From positions 1 to 13,001 of the forward strand of contig JBGZAX010000014.1 of assembly GCA_041844335.1 (NCBI GenBank): DNA of 13,001 bases. Reading direction: 5' to 3'. Under the pieces are notes generated by a model. The model had not been told where the DNA came from. It worked only from the letters and a program-made list of their open reading frames with translations, and made no database searches. Below, one piece after another: positions 1 to 7,293 of the stretch (positions are counted from its first letter, which is position 1; each line of letters starts with the position of its first letter). The position numbers and the translations under genes are program-made. Source of the stretch: CAUUFM01 sp041844335 (GTDB lineage: Bacteria; Bacillota; Clostridia; Lachnospirales; Lachnospiraceae).

Positions 1-1
1 A

Positions 2-373
2 GTCCTTGATAACGTAAGACTTCCACATTTTTTTGAAAAAAGAGACGGGCTTGGAATAGAAAGGGCTGCTATGCTGCTTGATCTTCTTGGAATAATGCAT
101 CTAAAAGATGAGTATTGTAACAGATTATCAGGCGGAGAACTGAAAAGAGTCATGATAGCAAGAGCTCTAATGAATAATGCAAAGATTTTAATTGCCGATG
201 AACCTACGGCGGATTTGGATATGCAGACAACCGCCGATTTAATGGAAACATTAAAGAAGCTTAACAATAGCGGTATATCAATGGTGATTATCACGCATGA
301 AACGGATATATTGAAATATGGAAACGTTTTGTATGAAATGCAGGACGGTAGTATTTTAGAAAGGTTAAAATGA
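2..373 (+). CDS. ABC transporter ATP-binding protein, LolD/MacB type (5' end missing)
   Basis: This is the C-terminal half, about 123 residues, of an ABC ATPase cut by the left edge; the frame is open from base 2, so the ATG at 71 is internal. Visible motifs are the stretch after the Q-loop (DNVRLPHFF), the signature LSGGELKRV near bases 126-152, Walker B plus D-loop (ILIADEPTADLD) and the H-loop histidine in IITHET. Walker A lies outside the window. This layout is typical of ATPases that energise FtsX/MacB permeases, working on the cytoplasmic face. Its stop overlaps the next start in ATGA, so it is probably translationally coupled to the iron permease. It is a second ATPase besides the one at 6579-7262. 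Its partner could be a permease to the left or the orphan permease at 7745-8956; the sequence does not decide this. Confidence 0.93.
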   Translation, partial: VLDNVRLPHFFEKRDGLGIERAAMLLDLLGIMHLKDEYCNRLSGGELKRVMIARALMNNAKILIADEPTADLDMQTTADLMETLKKLNNSGISMVIITHETDILKYGNVLYEMQDGSILERLK

Positions 374-2052
374 TGAAGATTTATAAAAAAGGGATTATCT
401 CGTTGTTACTTGCGGCGGTTTTTTTATTCAGTACTGTCACCGATGCTTTCGCGGAAAAGACTAATTATAGCAATTGGGGAGAGGTTGCCGATGCTATGGA
501 GGTTGTACTAAGAGAGGGCTTAAAGGCTTATGAAGATGACAGAGAAAAGAACTGGAGAGTTGCCTATGACAGTATAAATGATGCATATTTTAAGTATTAT
601 GAGAAGATAGGCTTTGAGGCTGTAACAATGTCTACAATTTCAGGCAAACGTGGTTCTTTAGTGGAAAATCAGTTCTATTTGGCTAAAAAAGCGGCAAAGA
701 AAAAAGTAGACTTTGAGGAAATGAAAAAGGAAGTAGAAACTTTTATTACCTATCTGCACGAAGATGCCGATACGCTTGATGAAATGTCCGGTGTTAAAAA
801 AGATGACAAAGCTAAAAAAAGCAAGAATTCCACCGGCTACAGTAATTGGAGTGAAGTAGCCGATGATATGGAGACGGTACTAAGAGAGGGGCTTGATAAA
901 TATAGGGCTGACAAGGAAAAAAACTGGAGAGCTACATATGACAGTGTAAATGATGCGTATTTTAAGTATTATGAGAAGATAGGCTTTGAGGCTGTAACAA
1001 TGTCTACCATCTCAGGTAAGCGTGGTTCTTTAGTAGAAAATCAATTCTATTTGGCAAAGAAATCCGCTAAAAATAAGGTAGATGTAAAAGATATGGAAAA
1101 AGAAGTGGAAACTCTTATCACATATCTTAAAGAGGATGCAAATACCTTGGATGAAATGTCGGGTGCTAAAAAAGACACGAATACTGAAGCAGGCGTTTCG
1201 GAAGGCAGTAAATCAAGCGGCATAGGCGTTTTCATATCGGTGCTGGTTCTTACATTAAGAGAGGGACTTGAAGCTATACTGGTAATTTCCGCAATTGTTG
1301 CATATTTGGTGAAAACAAATGCTCGAAAGTATATTAAGAGTGTTTACTTCGGAGCCGGGCTCGGTGTGATATTTTCTATAATATTGGCTATTGTGTTTAA
1401 TATGGTGGCAGCCGCACTCGGAGACGGAACAAGCGGTTTCGGACAAGAGGTCTTCGAGGGAATAACAATGTTTATTGCAGTAATAGTCCTGTTTTATGTG
1501 TCGAACTGGATGTTGTCAAAGGCTGAATCGGAAGTTTGGAGCAAATATATAAAGAGTCAGGTGAATGATTCTTTGAGCAAAGGAAATGTGGCGGCGCTTA
1601 TATTCAGTGCGTTTATAGCAGTAGCGAGAGAGGGAGCTGAGCTTATATTATTCTTCCAAGGTTTGAGAACCGTGGTTGCGGAAAATCCTATCTATATGTG
1701 GACTGCACTTGCCGTTTCTATAGTGATTTTGGCTGTGGTTTATTTATTAATTGTTAAGCTTGGAGTGAGACTTCCGCTTAAGCCGTTCTTTATAACAACT
1801 TCGATTTTGATGTTCGTAATGTGTGTATCCTTTATAGGTAAGGGAGTTTACGAATTGCAGGAGGCTGACGTGATTGACAGAACGATAATTACGGCAATGA
1901 ACGGATTTACCATTGATCTACTCGGTATTTATGACCGTTTAGAAACGATAATACCACAAATTTTACTGGTGGTTTTAATCGTTATAACATTCATTTTACA
2001 AATGAATAAAAACAAGAAAATGTTGCAAGATGTGACAGCAGACAAAGAATAG
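370..2052 (+). CDS. FTR1-family high-affinity iron permease with duplicated extracellular domain
   Basis: A 560-residue iron permease of the FTR1/EfeU family. Residues 1-28 form a signal peptide ending in DAFA. Residues 33-156 and 157-about 268 are two copies of an extracellular, charged, mostly helical domain. Residues 285-545 form the FTR1 membrane domain with about seven hydrophobic segments. The family's two REXXE iron-binding motifs are present as REGLE (297-301) and REGAE (420-424), so the permease looks intact. FTR1 proteins move ferric iron across the membrane, usually with a redox partner. The start is ATG 370 or the adjacent ATG 373; AAGG at 361-364 suits either. The gene overlaps the upstream ATPase by 4 bases and is followed by the P19-type lipoprotein, the same pairing as in Campylobacter. 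The N-terminal domain places the putative metal-loading region outside the cell. Function is a strong family inference; the role of the doubled domain is unknown. Confidence 0.93.
   Translation: MMKIYKKGIISLLLAAVFLFSTVTDAFAEKTNYSNWGEVADAMEVVLREGLKAYEDDREKNWRVAYDSINDAYFKYYEKIGFEAVTMSTISGKRGSLVENQFYLAKKAAKKKVDFEEMKKEVETFITYLHEDADTLDEMSGVKKDDKAKKSKNSTGYSNWSEVADDMETVLREGLDKYRADKEKNWRATYDSVNDAYFKYYEKIGFEAVTMSTISGKRGSLVENQFYLAKKSAKNKVDVKDMEKEVETLITYLKEDANTLDEMSGAKKDTNTEAGVSEGSKSSGIGVFISVLVLTLREGLEAILVISAIVAYLVKTNARKYIKSVYFGAGLGVIFSIILAIVFNMVAAALGDGTSGFGQEVFEGITMFIAVIVLFYVSNWMLSKAESEVWSKYIKSQVNDSLSKGNVAALIFSAFIAVAREGAELILFFQGLRTVVAENPIYMWTALAVSIVILAVVYLLIVKLGVRLPLKPFFITTSILMFVMCVSFIGKGVYELQEADVIDRTIITAMNGFTIDLLGIYDRLETIIPQILLVVLIVITFILQMNKNKKMLQDVTADKE
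466..1173 (+). repeat. In-frame tandem duplication (372-base period) inside the FTR1 gene
   Basis: Two copies of a 124-codon unit start at 466 and 838 with no gap between them. Protein identity is highest in the centre, from NDAYFKYYEKIGF through SLVENQFYLAKK, where the copies are the same. At DNA level bases 586-635 and 958-1007 are an uninterrupted 50-base match. The flanks of each unit have diverged more (for example EDDREKNW against RADKEKNW). Each copy ends in a Lys/Asp-rich linker after DEMSG. Confidence 0.95.
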
Positions 2053-2065
2053 GAGGATATGATTA

Positions 2066-2746
2066 ATGTTTGCAAAAAAGTTTAGATTAGCTGTTATTGT
2101 GGCAGCTGCAATGGGTCTTTCGGTGGCTATGATAGGTTGTGGTAAGAAAGCATCAGAGCCTGCGGCTGATATGAAAACGGAAGCTCCTGCTGCAGATGCA
2201 TCAAATGCTGCAGGAGAAGAGGCTAAGGCTGATGAGCCGGCAACAGAGGTGGCAGCACCGGGTGAGGCAGGCGGATTTACAGAGGTTCCAATTGGTGACG
2301 ATCAGGAGGTTGGACCGCTTAAAGTAGCAGGTGTTTATTTCCAACCTGTAGATATGGAGCCGGCAGGCAATTCTCTGTCAAAGGAAGAGGCTGATTGCCA
2401 TATTGAAGCTGATATATCAGCGACTGAGATGGGTGCCGAGCTTGGTTATGGTAAGGGCGATTTCGTTCCTTGGTTGAAGGTTAAGGCATATATTCAGAAG
2501 CAGGGATCAGATAAGGTTCAGGAGATAGCATTTATGCCTATGAACGCAAGTGACGGTCCACACTATGGCGCTAATATGAAGTTTGAAGAGGGTCTTGGAA
2601 AGTACAGCGTTAAGTTTGAAATTTCCGCACCCGGAAACGATTATCTGTTGCATGTAGATAAGGAAACAGGTGTAACCGGAAGATTTTGGACAGAGCCTAT
2701 AGTAGTAGAATGGCCTGACTTCGAGTGGGCAGGACCACAGTGGTAA
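2066..2746 (+). CDS. P19/Tp34-family iron-transport lipoprotein
   Basis: A 226-residue surface lipoprotein. The signal peptide ends in a lipobox-like MIGC with Cys25 as the lipidated residue. Residues 26-70 are an Ala/Glu/Pro-rich tether. Residues about 71-226 match the P19/Tpd (Fe2+ transport protein) family. As I recall them, the copper-site ligands of Campylobacter P19 are His42, Glu44, Met88, His95 and His132. Equivalent residues are visible here: His112-x-Glu114, Met159 with His166 seven residues later in the DGPHYG motif, and His196 in LLHVD. The family delivers or stabilises iron for an FTR1 permease, which is encoded just upstream. AGGAGG at 2051-2056 gives a near-perfect ribosome binding site 9 bases before ATG 2066. 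The gene is visibly richer in G and C than its neighbours and ends before an intra-operon hairpin, both consistent with high expression. Family assignment is firm; the exact metal and partner are inferred. Confidence 0.92.
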   Translation: MFAKKFRLAVIVAAAMGLSVAMIGCGKKASEPAADMKTEAPAADASNAAGEEAKADEPATEVAAPGEAGGFTEVPIGDDQEVGPLKVAGVYFQPVDMEPAGNSLSKEEADCHIEADISATEMGAELGYGKGDFVPWLKVKAYIQKQGSDKVQEIAFMPMNASDGPHYGANMKFEEGLGKYSVKFEISAPGNDYLLHVDKETGVTGRFWTEPIVVEWPDFEWAGPQW

Positions 2747-2786
2747 TTTTTAAAACATAATAGTTATATTTTAACTCTATCTACAT

Positions 2787-2814
2787 AAGGATTGGCCAAA
2801 TTCGGTCAATCCTT
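2787..2814 (+). other. Intra-operon hairpin after the P19 gene
   Basis: An 11-base-pair stem (AAGGATTGGCC paired with GGTCAATCCTT, one G-T wobble) encloses a 6-base loop, AAATTC. It is not followed by a T-run: the next bases are GTTGCATAATTTATTC. It therefore looks more like a transcript-stabilising or processing hairpin, or a leaky attenuator, than a full terminator. It could let the P19 lipoprotein be made in excess over the downstream membrane proteins. Confidence 0.7.
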
Positions 2815-2830
2815 GTTGCATAATTTATTC

Positions 2831-2839
2831 AGGGGTGAT
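2831..2839 (+). promoter_or_regulatory. Ribosome binding site that points to a non-ATG start
   Basis: AGGGGTGAT contains GGTGAT, a six-base match to the consensus AGGAGGTGATC. Correct spacing places initiation near 2843, where the reading frame has ATT, not ATG/GTG/TTG. The nearest in-frame ATG (2867) is 27 bases past this site and has only a weak AAGG three bases before it. Confidence 0.55.
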
Positions 2840-2842
2840 ATT

Positions 2843-4099
2843 ATTTTAAAAATATTTGTTAAGGTAATGGAATCAGGTATAGTATTTACTATGGTAAATT
2901 CGATTTTATTTGCCTATTTCAGAACAAGAGAAGAAAATAAAAAAAGAATAGCAGTCATAGTTGCAGCGGTATTGGGACTTTTGACAGCTGTTATATCCAC
3001 AGCTGTAAGAGAAATTCCTAATTTTGTCAATAGAACAAATTTGTCTTATTACAGTATGTTGCCGATAGTGGCGGCATTAATAGGAATATTGATTATGATC
3101 CCTATTAGAGATAAGACGAGTAGCAAAAAATCGGAGATTTTTGAGAATGTATTTATGGTTTTTGTTATAATTTATACGGCATCCTCATTCGGCTACTATC
3201 TGCCGCCTATCCTTGTTCAGTTGAATAAGTTCGTTTATTATGGAGAGACCGCACTTAGTACAATGGTGTTATTTAGAATTATAGGTTATTTCTTGGGAAT
3301 ACTTGCTATGATTTTATCCGTAGTCGGAATCTATAATACAGCCTCAAAATTATCCGCAAAAGAGCTTGAAAGGGTTGTTTTTACAGGGCTCGCAATATTT
3401 GGAATATCTCAGGTGTTTGTTGTAATTCAAAGACTGTATTCGATGAAATTACTTCCGAAAAGCGATGTGTTATTTTCTATGATTGCGTGGGTTGCTAATA
3501 ACACTTTGATTATAAACTTTGTTGTAATGGCATTTTTTGCATTTCTGCCTATTTTACTATTCAGTAAAAATATAAAAATAAACGAGGCTTATGAAAACAG
3601 GGCGCAGCTTAGGAAAATTAAGTACCTTATGATGCGTAAACGTCAGCTGTCGGTTTTTTTTATGGCAATGATTACAATAAACATATTATCATTAAGTGCC
3701 GTGAAAAGCTTTGCAAACAGAGATGTTAAATTATCTGCGCCAGAAAACTATATTTTGGAGGGCGAGCATATAATTGTACCCTTATCGGATCTTGAGGACG
3801 GACACTTGCACAGATATTCATATAAAGCTGCAGATGGCGTGGATATAAGATTTTTTTTGATAAAGAAATCTGCAGGAGCATATGGAGTGGTACTTGATGC
3901 TTGTGAAATATGCGGACCGTCGGGATATTTTGAAAGAGGTAACGATGTAGTTTGTAAGCTCTGCGATGTTGTAATGAATAGGGGAACTATAGGCTTTAAG
4001 GGAGGCTGCAATCCCATTCCTATTCCATACATAGTGCATGATGAAAAAATAAAAATAGATATTAAGGATCTTGACGCTCAAAGCAGCGTATTTAAGTAG
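2843..4099 (+). CDS. DUF2318-type membrane protein with cysteine-rich Fe-S-like C-terminal domain
   Basis: About 418 residues if begun at ATT 2843. The frame is open back to a TTG at 2792, but that codon lies inside the hairpin stem; ATG 2867 is the conservative start. About eight hydrophobic segments fill residues 5-290. The last 110 residues form an extracytoplasmic domain with a DGHLHRY motif (His321, His323), CEIC (Cys354, Cys357), CKLC (Cys371, Cys374) and GGCNPIPIPY (Cys389). This cysteine pattern is that of the DUF2318 domain, predicted to bind a metal or Fe-S centre. It stands between the P19 gene and the two permease genes, exactly as Cj1660 does in C. jejuni. The likely role is electron transfer or metal handling in iron uptake at the outer face of the membrane; this is inference. 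No stop or frameshift interrupts it. AGTAGGTGA at its 3' end serves as ribosome binding site for the next gene. Confidence 0.87.
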   Translation: MLKIFVKVMESGIVFTMVNSILFAYFRTREENKKRIAVIVAAVLGLLTAVISTAVREIPNFVNRTNLSYYSMLPIVAALIGILIMIPIRDKTSSKKSEIFENVFMVFVIIYTASSFGYYLPPILVQLNKFVYYGETALSTMVLFRIIGYFLGILAMILSVVGIYNTASKLSAKELERVVFTGLAIFGISQVFVVIQRLYSMKLLPKSDVLFSMIAWVANNTLIINFVVMAFFAFLPILLFSKNIKINEAYENRAQLRKIKYLMMRKRQLSVFFMAMITINILSLSAVKSFANRDVKLSAPENYILEGEHIIVPLSDLEDGHLHRYSYKAADGVDIRFFLIKKSAGAYGVVLDACEICGPSGYFERGNDVVCKLCDVVMNRGTIGFKGGCNPIPIPYIVHDEKIKIDIKDLDAQSSVFK

Positions 4100-4110
4100 G
4101 TGAAGAATAT

Positions 4111-5415
4111 ATGTTTTTTAGAATGATAAAAGGATCTATATTTCGTCAAAAGAAGAAGATGTTTGTAATCGGTATAACTATAGCCTTGGGTACGAGTCTT
4201 GCATCATCCATGTTGAACACTATGCTCGGTGTGGGTGATAAGGTAAACAGGGAGCTTAAGACTTATGGAGCCAATATAAATGTTATATCAAAAGAGGCAT
4301 CTATGTTAGATGATTTATATGACCTTAATGAAAATGAAGATGAATCGGATAATGGTGACAATTCAGCTAAAAGTTATTTAAAAGAAGATGAACTTGGTTT
4401 ATTAAAGACAATATTTTGGGCTTATAACATTGTCGATTATACGCCTTATTTTAACATAAGGGCGAAGATGAATGATGATGTCGAAAACACAAGAGTGGTA
4501 GGTACTTGGTTTTATAAACATTTGGATTTGCCAACGGGCGGAACAGTGGACACCGGTATTACACGTCTTAAGACATGGTGGACTATTGAAGGAGAGTGGC
4601 TGAATGACAATGATACGAAGGAGGTCATGGTCGGTACGGTTTTGGCTACCAAAAACGGATTAAAGCTTGGAGATAAGATAAAATTAAGCACTGACAGTTA
4701 CAATCAGGAATTTACGATAAAGGGTATCTTTGATTCAGGTTCAGATGAGGATTCTTATGTATTTGCTCCGCTTGATTCAGTTCAAAAATTGGCGAACATT
4801 GATAATGTGGTAAACAGAATAGAGGTTTCGGCTCTCACTACCCCGGATAATGATTTGGCAAGAAAGGCTGCAAGGAATCCTTTAAGCCTTACTGTTAAAG
4901 AATGGGAGGTGTGGTATTGCACGGCGTATGTGTCCGCTATTTGCTATCAAATTCAGGAGGTAATGACGGATTCTATTGCAAAGCCTATTAGACAGGTTGC
5001 TGAAAGTGAGGGTGATATCTTAAATAAAACCACTCTTTTAATGCTTTTGATTACGGTTTTGAGCCTTATAAGCTCGGCTTTTGGCATCTCGAATCTTGTA
5101 ACTGCATCAGTTATGGAAAGAAGAGCGGAGATAGGTTTGAAAAAGGCTATCGGAGCACATAATGACAGAATAATAGGCTCAATGCTGACTGAAATTATGG
5201 TAATAGCTATAATCGGAGGAATTGTCGGGTATTTGGCGGGACTTGGAATTGCTCAGATAATCGGAATAACTGTATTTGGATCAGGAATTGCTCCTACACC
5301 TATGGTTGTTCCCATTGTGATGATTTTGATATTATTTGTAACCCTATTAGGCAGTATTCCGGCTATTAATTATTTGTTGAAGCTTAACCCTACTGAGGTT
5401 TTGCACGGAAGGTAA
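4111..5415 (+). CDS. MacB/FtsX-type ABC permease (P19-system, first permease)
   Basis: A 434-residue permease. Membrane segments lie at about residues 17-37, 307-332, 358-384 and 397-418, with a large extracytoplasmic domain (40-305) between the first and second, the MacB topology. The FtsX signature ERRAEIGLKKAIGA is at 337-349. The extracellular domain carries an acidic insert (67-95, rich in Asp, Glu and Asn) and, just before the second membrane segment, the unusual WYCTAYVSAICYQIQE stretch with Cys270 and Cys278. The ribosome binding site is TAGGTGA at 4097-4103. It pairs with the next gene, whose stop-to-start distance is two bases, and with the ATPase at 6579. MacB-type systems usually transmit force across the membrane and do not pass substrate through a channel, so this complex may drive a conformational or release step in iron handling. 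That last point is inference. Confidence 0.9.
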   Translation: MFFRMIKGSIFRQKKKMFVIGITIALGTSLASSMLNTMLGVGDKVNRELKTYGANINVISKEASMLDDLYDLNENEDESDNGDNSAKSYLKEDELGLLKTIFWAYNIVDYTPYFNIRAKMNDDVENTRVVGTWFYKHLDLPTGGTVDTGITRLKTWWTIEGEWLNDNDTKEVMVGTVLATKNGLKLGDKIKLSTDSYNQEFTIKGIFDSGSDEDSYVFAPLDSVQKLANIDNVVNRIEVSALTTPDNDLARKAARNPLSLTVKEWEVWYCTAYVSAICYQIQEVMTDSIAKPIRQVAESEGDILNKTTLLMLLITVLSLISSAFGISNLVTASVMERRAEIGLKKAIGAHNDRIIGSMLTEIMVIAIIGGIVGYLAGLGIAQIIGITVFGSGIAPTPMVVPIVMILILFVTLLGSIPAINYLLKLNPTEVLHGR

Positions 5416-5417
5416 AT

Positions 5418-6566
5418 ATGAAAAATAGTAGAAAATTTTATTTAAAGATGATTTTTTCATCCATCATCAGAAGAAAATCAAGGATGTTTACCGCTATTTT
5501 GGCTATCGCTATGGGAGCAACCATTCTTTCAGGGCTTGTGACTATATATTATGATATCCCTCGTCAGCTGGGCAAGGAGTTCAGATCCTATGGTGCAAAT
5601 ATGATAGTTATTCCAAATGGAGAGGCAAAGAATATTTCCGATGAGCAGATAGATAAAATAAGGCAGATTATATCAGATGATAAATTAATCGGATTGGCGC
5701 CTTATATATACACTAATGTAAAGGTGAACGAACAGCCGTATGTGGTGGCGTCTACTGATATTTCAGGACTTAAAAGCAACAGTCCGTTCTGGCTCGTAGA
5801 CGGGCAGTGGCCACAAAATAAAAGAGAGGTGATGCTTGGACATGAAGTGAGCAAACAGCTTAATCTTAAGATAGGCGATAAGCTTGTAATAAATACTCCA
5901 AAGCTGAACTCCGATAAAAAGGAGAGTGTATCCTCCGACTTTGTTATAAGCTCTATTGTTACAACCGGTGGAAAGGAAGAGGAGCTGATTTTTGCAAGTG
6001 CCGATGATATAAGAGAAATAATCGGAGAAAACGCAAAGGTGGGTGTGGTTGAATGTTCAATAGAAGCTGAATCTGAAGAGCTTAAACAAATTGCTGACAA
6101 TATTAATTCAAGTGACGGTAATATAAATGCCAGATTGGTAAAGAGAGTGACGGAATCTCAGACTCTTGTTCTTGGCAAGCTGCAAACCCTTGTATGGATA
6201 GTGACTGTAATAGTATTATTTATAATGATGATCTGTGTAGGTACTACTATGATGGCTGTAGTGACCGAAAGACGTAAGGAAATAGGATTAAAAAAGGCAT
6301 TGGGTGCGGGAAATAAATCCGTAGTCCTAGATTTTTTAGGAGAGGGAATAGTCTTAGGCATTTGCGGAGGTTTGCTTGGAGTGTTATTCGGATATTTTTT
6401 TGCGGGAAGTGTAAGTCTCAATGTTTTTGCCAGGAAGGTTCAATTTGTGTTTTGGCTGGCTCCGGCAACAGTCATTGTTTCCGTAATTATTACTGTTATT
6501 GCATGTCTTATACCGGTTAGAACGGCGGTAGATGTGGATCCGGCTTTGGTCTTAAGAGGAGAGTAG
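5418..6566 (+). CDS. MacB/FtsX-type ABC permease (P19-system, second permease)
   Basis: A 382-residue paralogue of the preceding gene. Membrane segments are at about 22-42, 253-280, 306-330 and 346-368, with the extracytoplasmic MacB-like domain in residues 45-250. The FtsX signature ERRKEIGLKKALGA is at 284-297. The start of the outer domain, SYGANMIVIP, matches TYGANINVIS in its neighbour, supporting an old duplication and a heterodimer. It lacks the neighbour's acidic insert and its Cys270/Cys278 stretch, so the two halves are likely to be functionally unequal. GGAAGG at 5407-5412, inside the end of the previous gene, is its ribosome binding site. It is followed after 12 bases by the ATPase. 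The order permease-permease-ATPase agrees with cj1661-cj1663 of Campylobacter. Confidence 0.9.
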   Translation: MKNSRKFYLKMIFSSIIRRKSRMFTAILAIAMGATILSGLVTIYYDIPRQLGKEFRSYGANMIVIPNGEAKNISDEQIDKIRQIISDDKLIGLAPYIYTNVKVNEQPYVVASTDISGLKSNSPFWLVDGQWPQNKREVMLGHEVSKQLNLKIGDKLVINTPKLNSDKKESVSSDFVISSIVTTGGKEEELIFASADDIREIIGENAKVGVVECSIEAESEELKQIADNINSSDGNINARLVKRVTESQTLVLGKLQTLVWIVTVIVLFIMMICVGTTMMAVVTERRKEIGLKKALGAGNKSVVLDFLGEGIVLGICGGLLGVLFGYFFAGSVSLNVFARKVQFVFWLAPATVIVSVIITVIACLIPVRTAVDVDPALVLRGE

Positions 6567-6578
6567 GAGGATTTTTAA

Positions 6579-7262
6579 ATGGATATTTTGACTTTGAATG
6601 GAATTTCAAAGATTTATGGTGAATTAAAGGCACTTGATAATATAAATATGAGTGTGGAAAAGGGAGAGTGGGTAGCGATTATGGGGCCCTCCGGTTCCGG
6701 CAAAACCACAATGATGAATATAATAGGTTGTATGGATAAGGCATCAATAGGACAGCTGGTGCTTGCAGGTCAGGACATTTCCACATTGTCCTCAAAGGAG
6801 TTAACTCAGATTAGAAGAGATAAGATAGGACTTATTTTTCAACAATTTCATTTGGTTAACTATTTGACAGCTCTTGAAAATGTGATGATGGCACAATACT
6901 ATCATTCTATGCCTGATGAGGAGGAAGCGATGGAGGTGCTTGAGTCTGTGGGACTTAAGGATAGGGCGAAACATTTGCCTAATCAATTATCGGGAGGAGA
7001 GCAACAAAGAGTTTGCATTGCAAGGGCGTTGGTAAATCACCCTGACATTATTTTGGCTGATGAGCCTACCGGAAATCTTGATGAGAAAAATGAGTTTATT
7101 GTAATGGATATTTTTGAAAAACTGCATAACAAGGGTTCAAGTATTATCGTTGTAACTCACGATCAGGAGGTCGGAGATGAGGCGGAACGTATAATCAGGC
7201 TGGATCACGGCAGAATAGCGGATGTTGAGAAGAAAAAGAGACAAAGACCTGTTGTTTTATAG
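6579..7262 (+). CDS. ABC transporter ATP-binding protein of the P19-type iron system
   Basis: A complete 227-residue ATPase of the LolD/MacB branch. Walker A GPSGSGKT is at 36-43, the Q-loop glutamine in IFQQF near 88, the signature LSGGEQ at 137-142, Walker B IILADEP at 157-163, the D-loop in NLDE and the H-loop histidine at 194. All catalytic positions look intact. The C-terminus ends in a basic tail (EKKKRQR) and is short, so no extra domain is fused. TAGGAGGA at 6564-6571 overlaps the stop of the upstream permease gene and sets ATG 6579. It should energise the two permeases encoded directly upstream, from the cytoplasmic side. Confidence 0.95.
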   Translation: MDILTLNGISKIYGELKALDNINMSVEKGEWVAIMGPSGSGKTTMMNIIGCMDKASIGQLVLAGQDISTLSSKELTQIRRDKIGLIFQQFHLVNYLTALENVMMAQYYHSMPDEEEAMEVLESVGLKDRAKHLPNQLSGGEQQRVCIARALVNHPDIILADEPTGNLDEKNEFIVMDIFEKLHNKGSSIIVVTHDQEVGDEAERIIRLDHGRIADVEKKKRQRPVVL

Positions 7263-7293
7263 GTGAATATAAAAATTTTAAGGAGATTGAATT

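Noticed and set aside
508..525. REGL in the extracellular repeats of FTR1 as extra REXXE iron motifs
   Set aside because: The last position is Lys in copy 1 and Asp in copy 2, not Glu, and the segment is outside the membrane. Similarity to the true motif at 1258 is probably codon use and chance.
2792..2842. TTG at 2792 as start of the DUF2318 gene
   Set aside because: The codon lies within the stem of a strong hairpin and has no Shine-Dalgarno at a usable distance. The residues it would add are hydrophilic and precede a natural first membrane segment.
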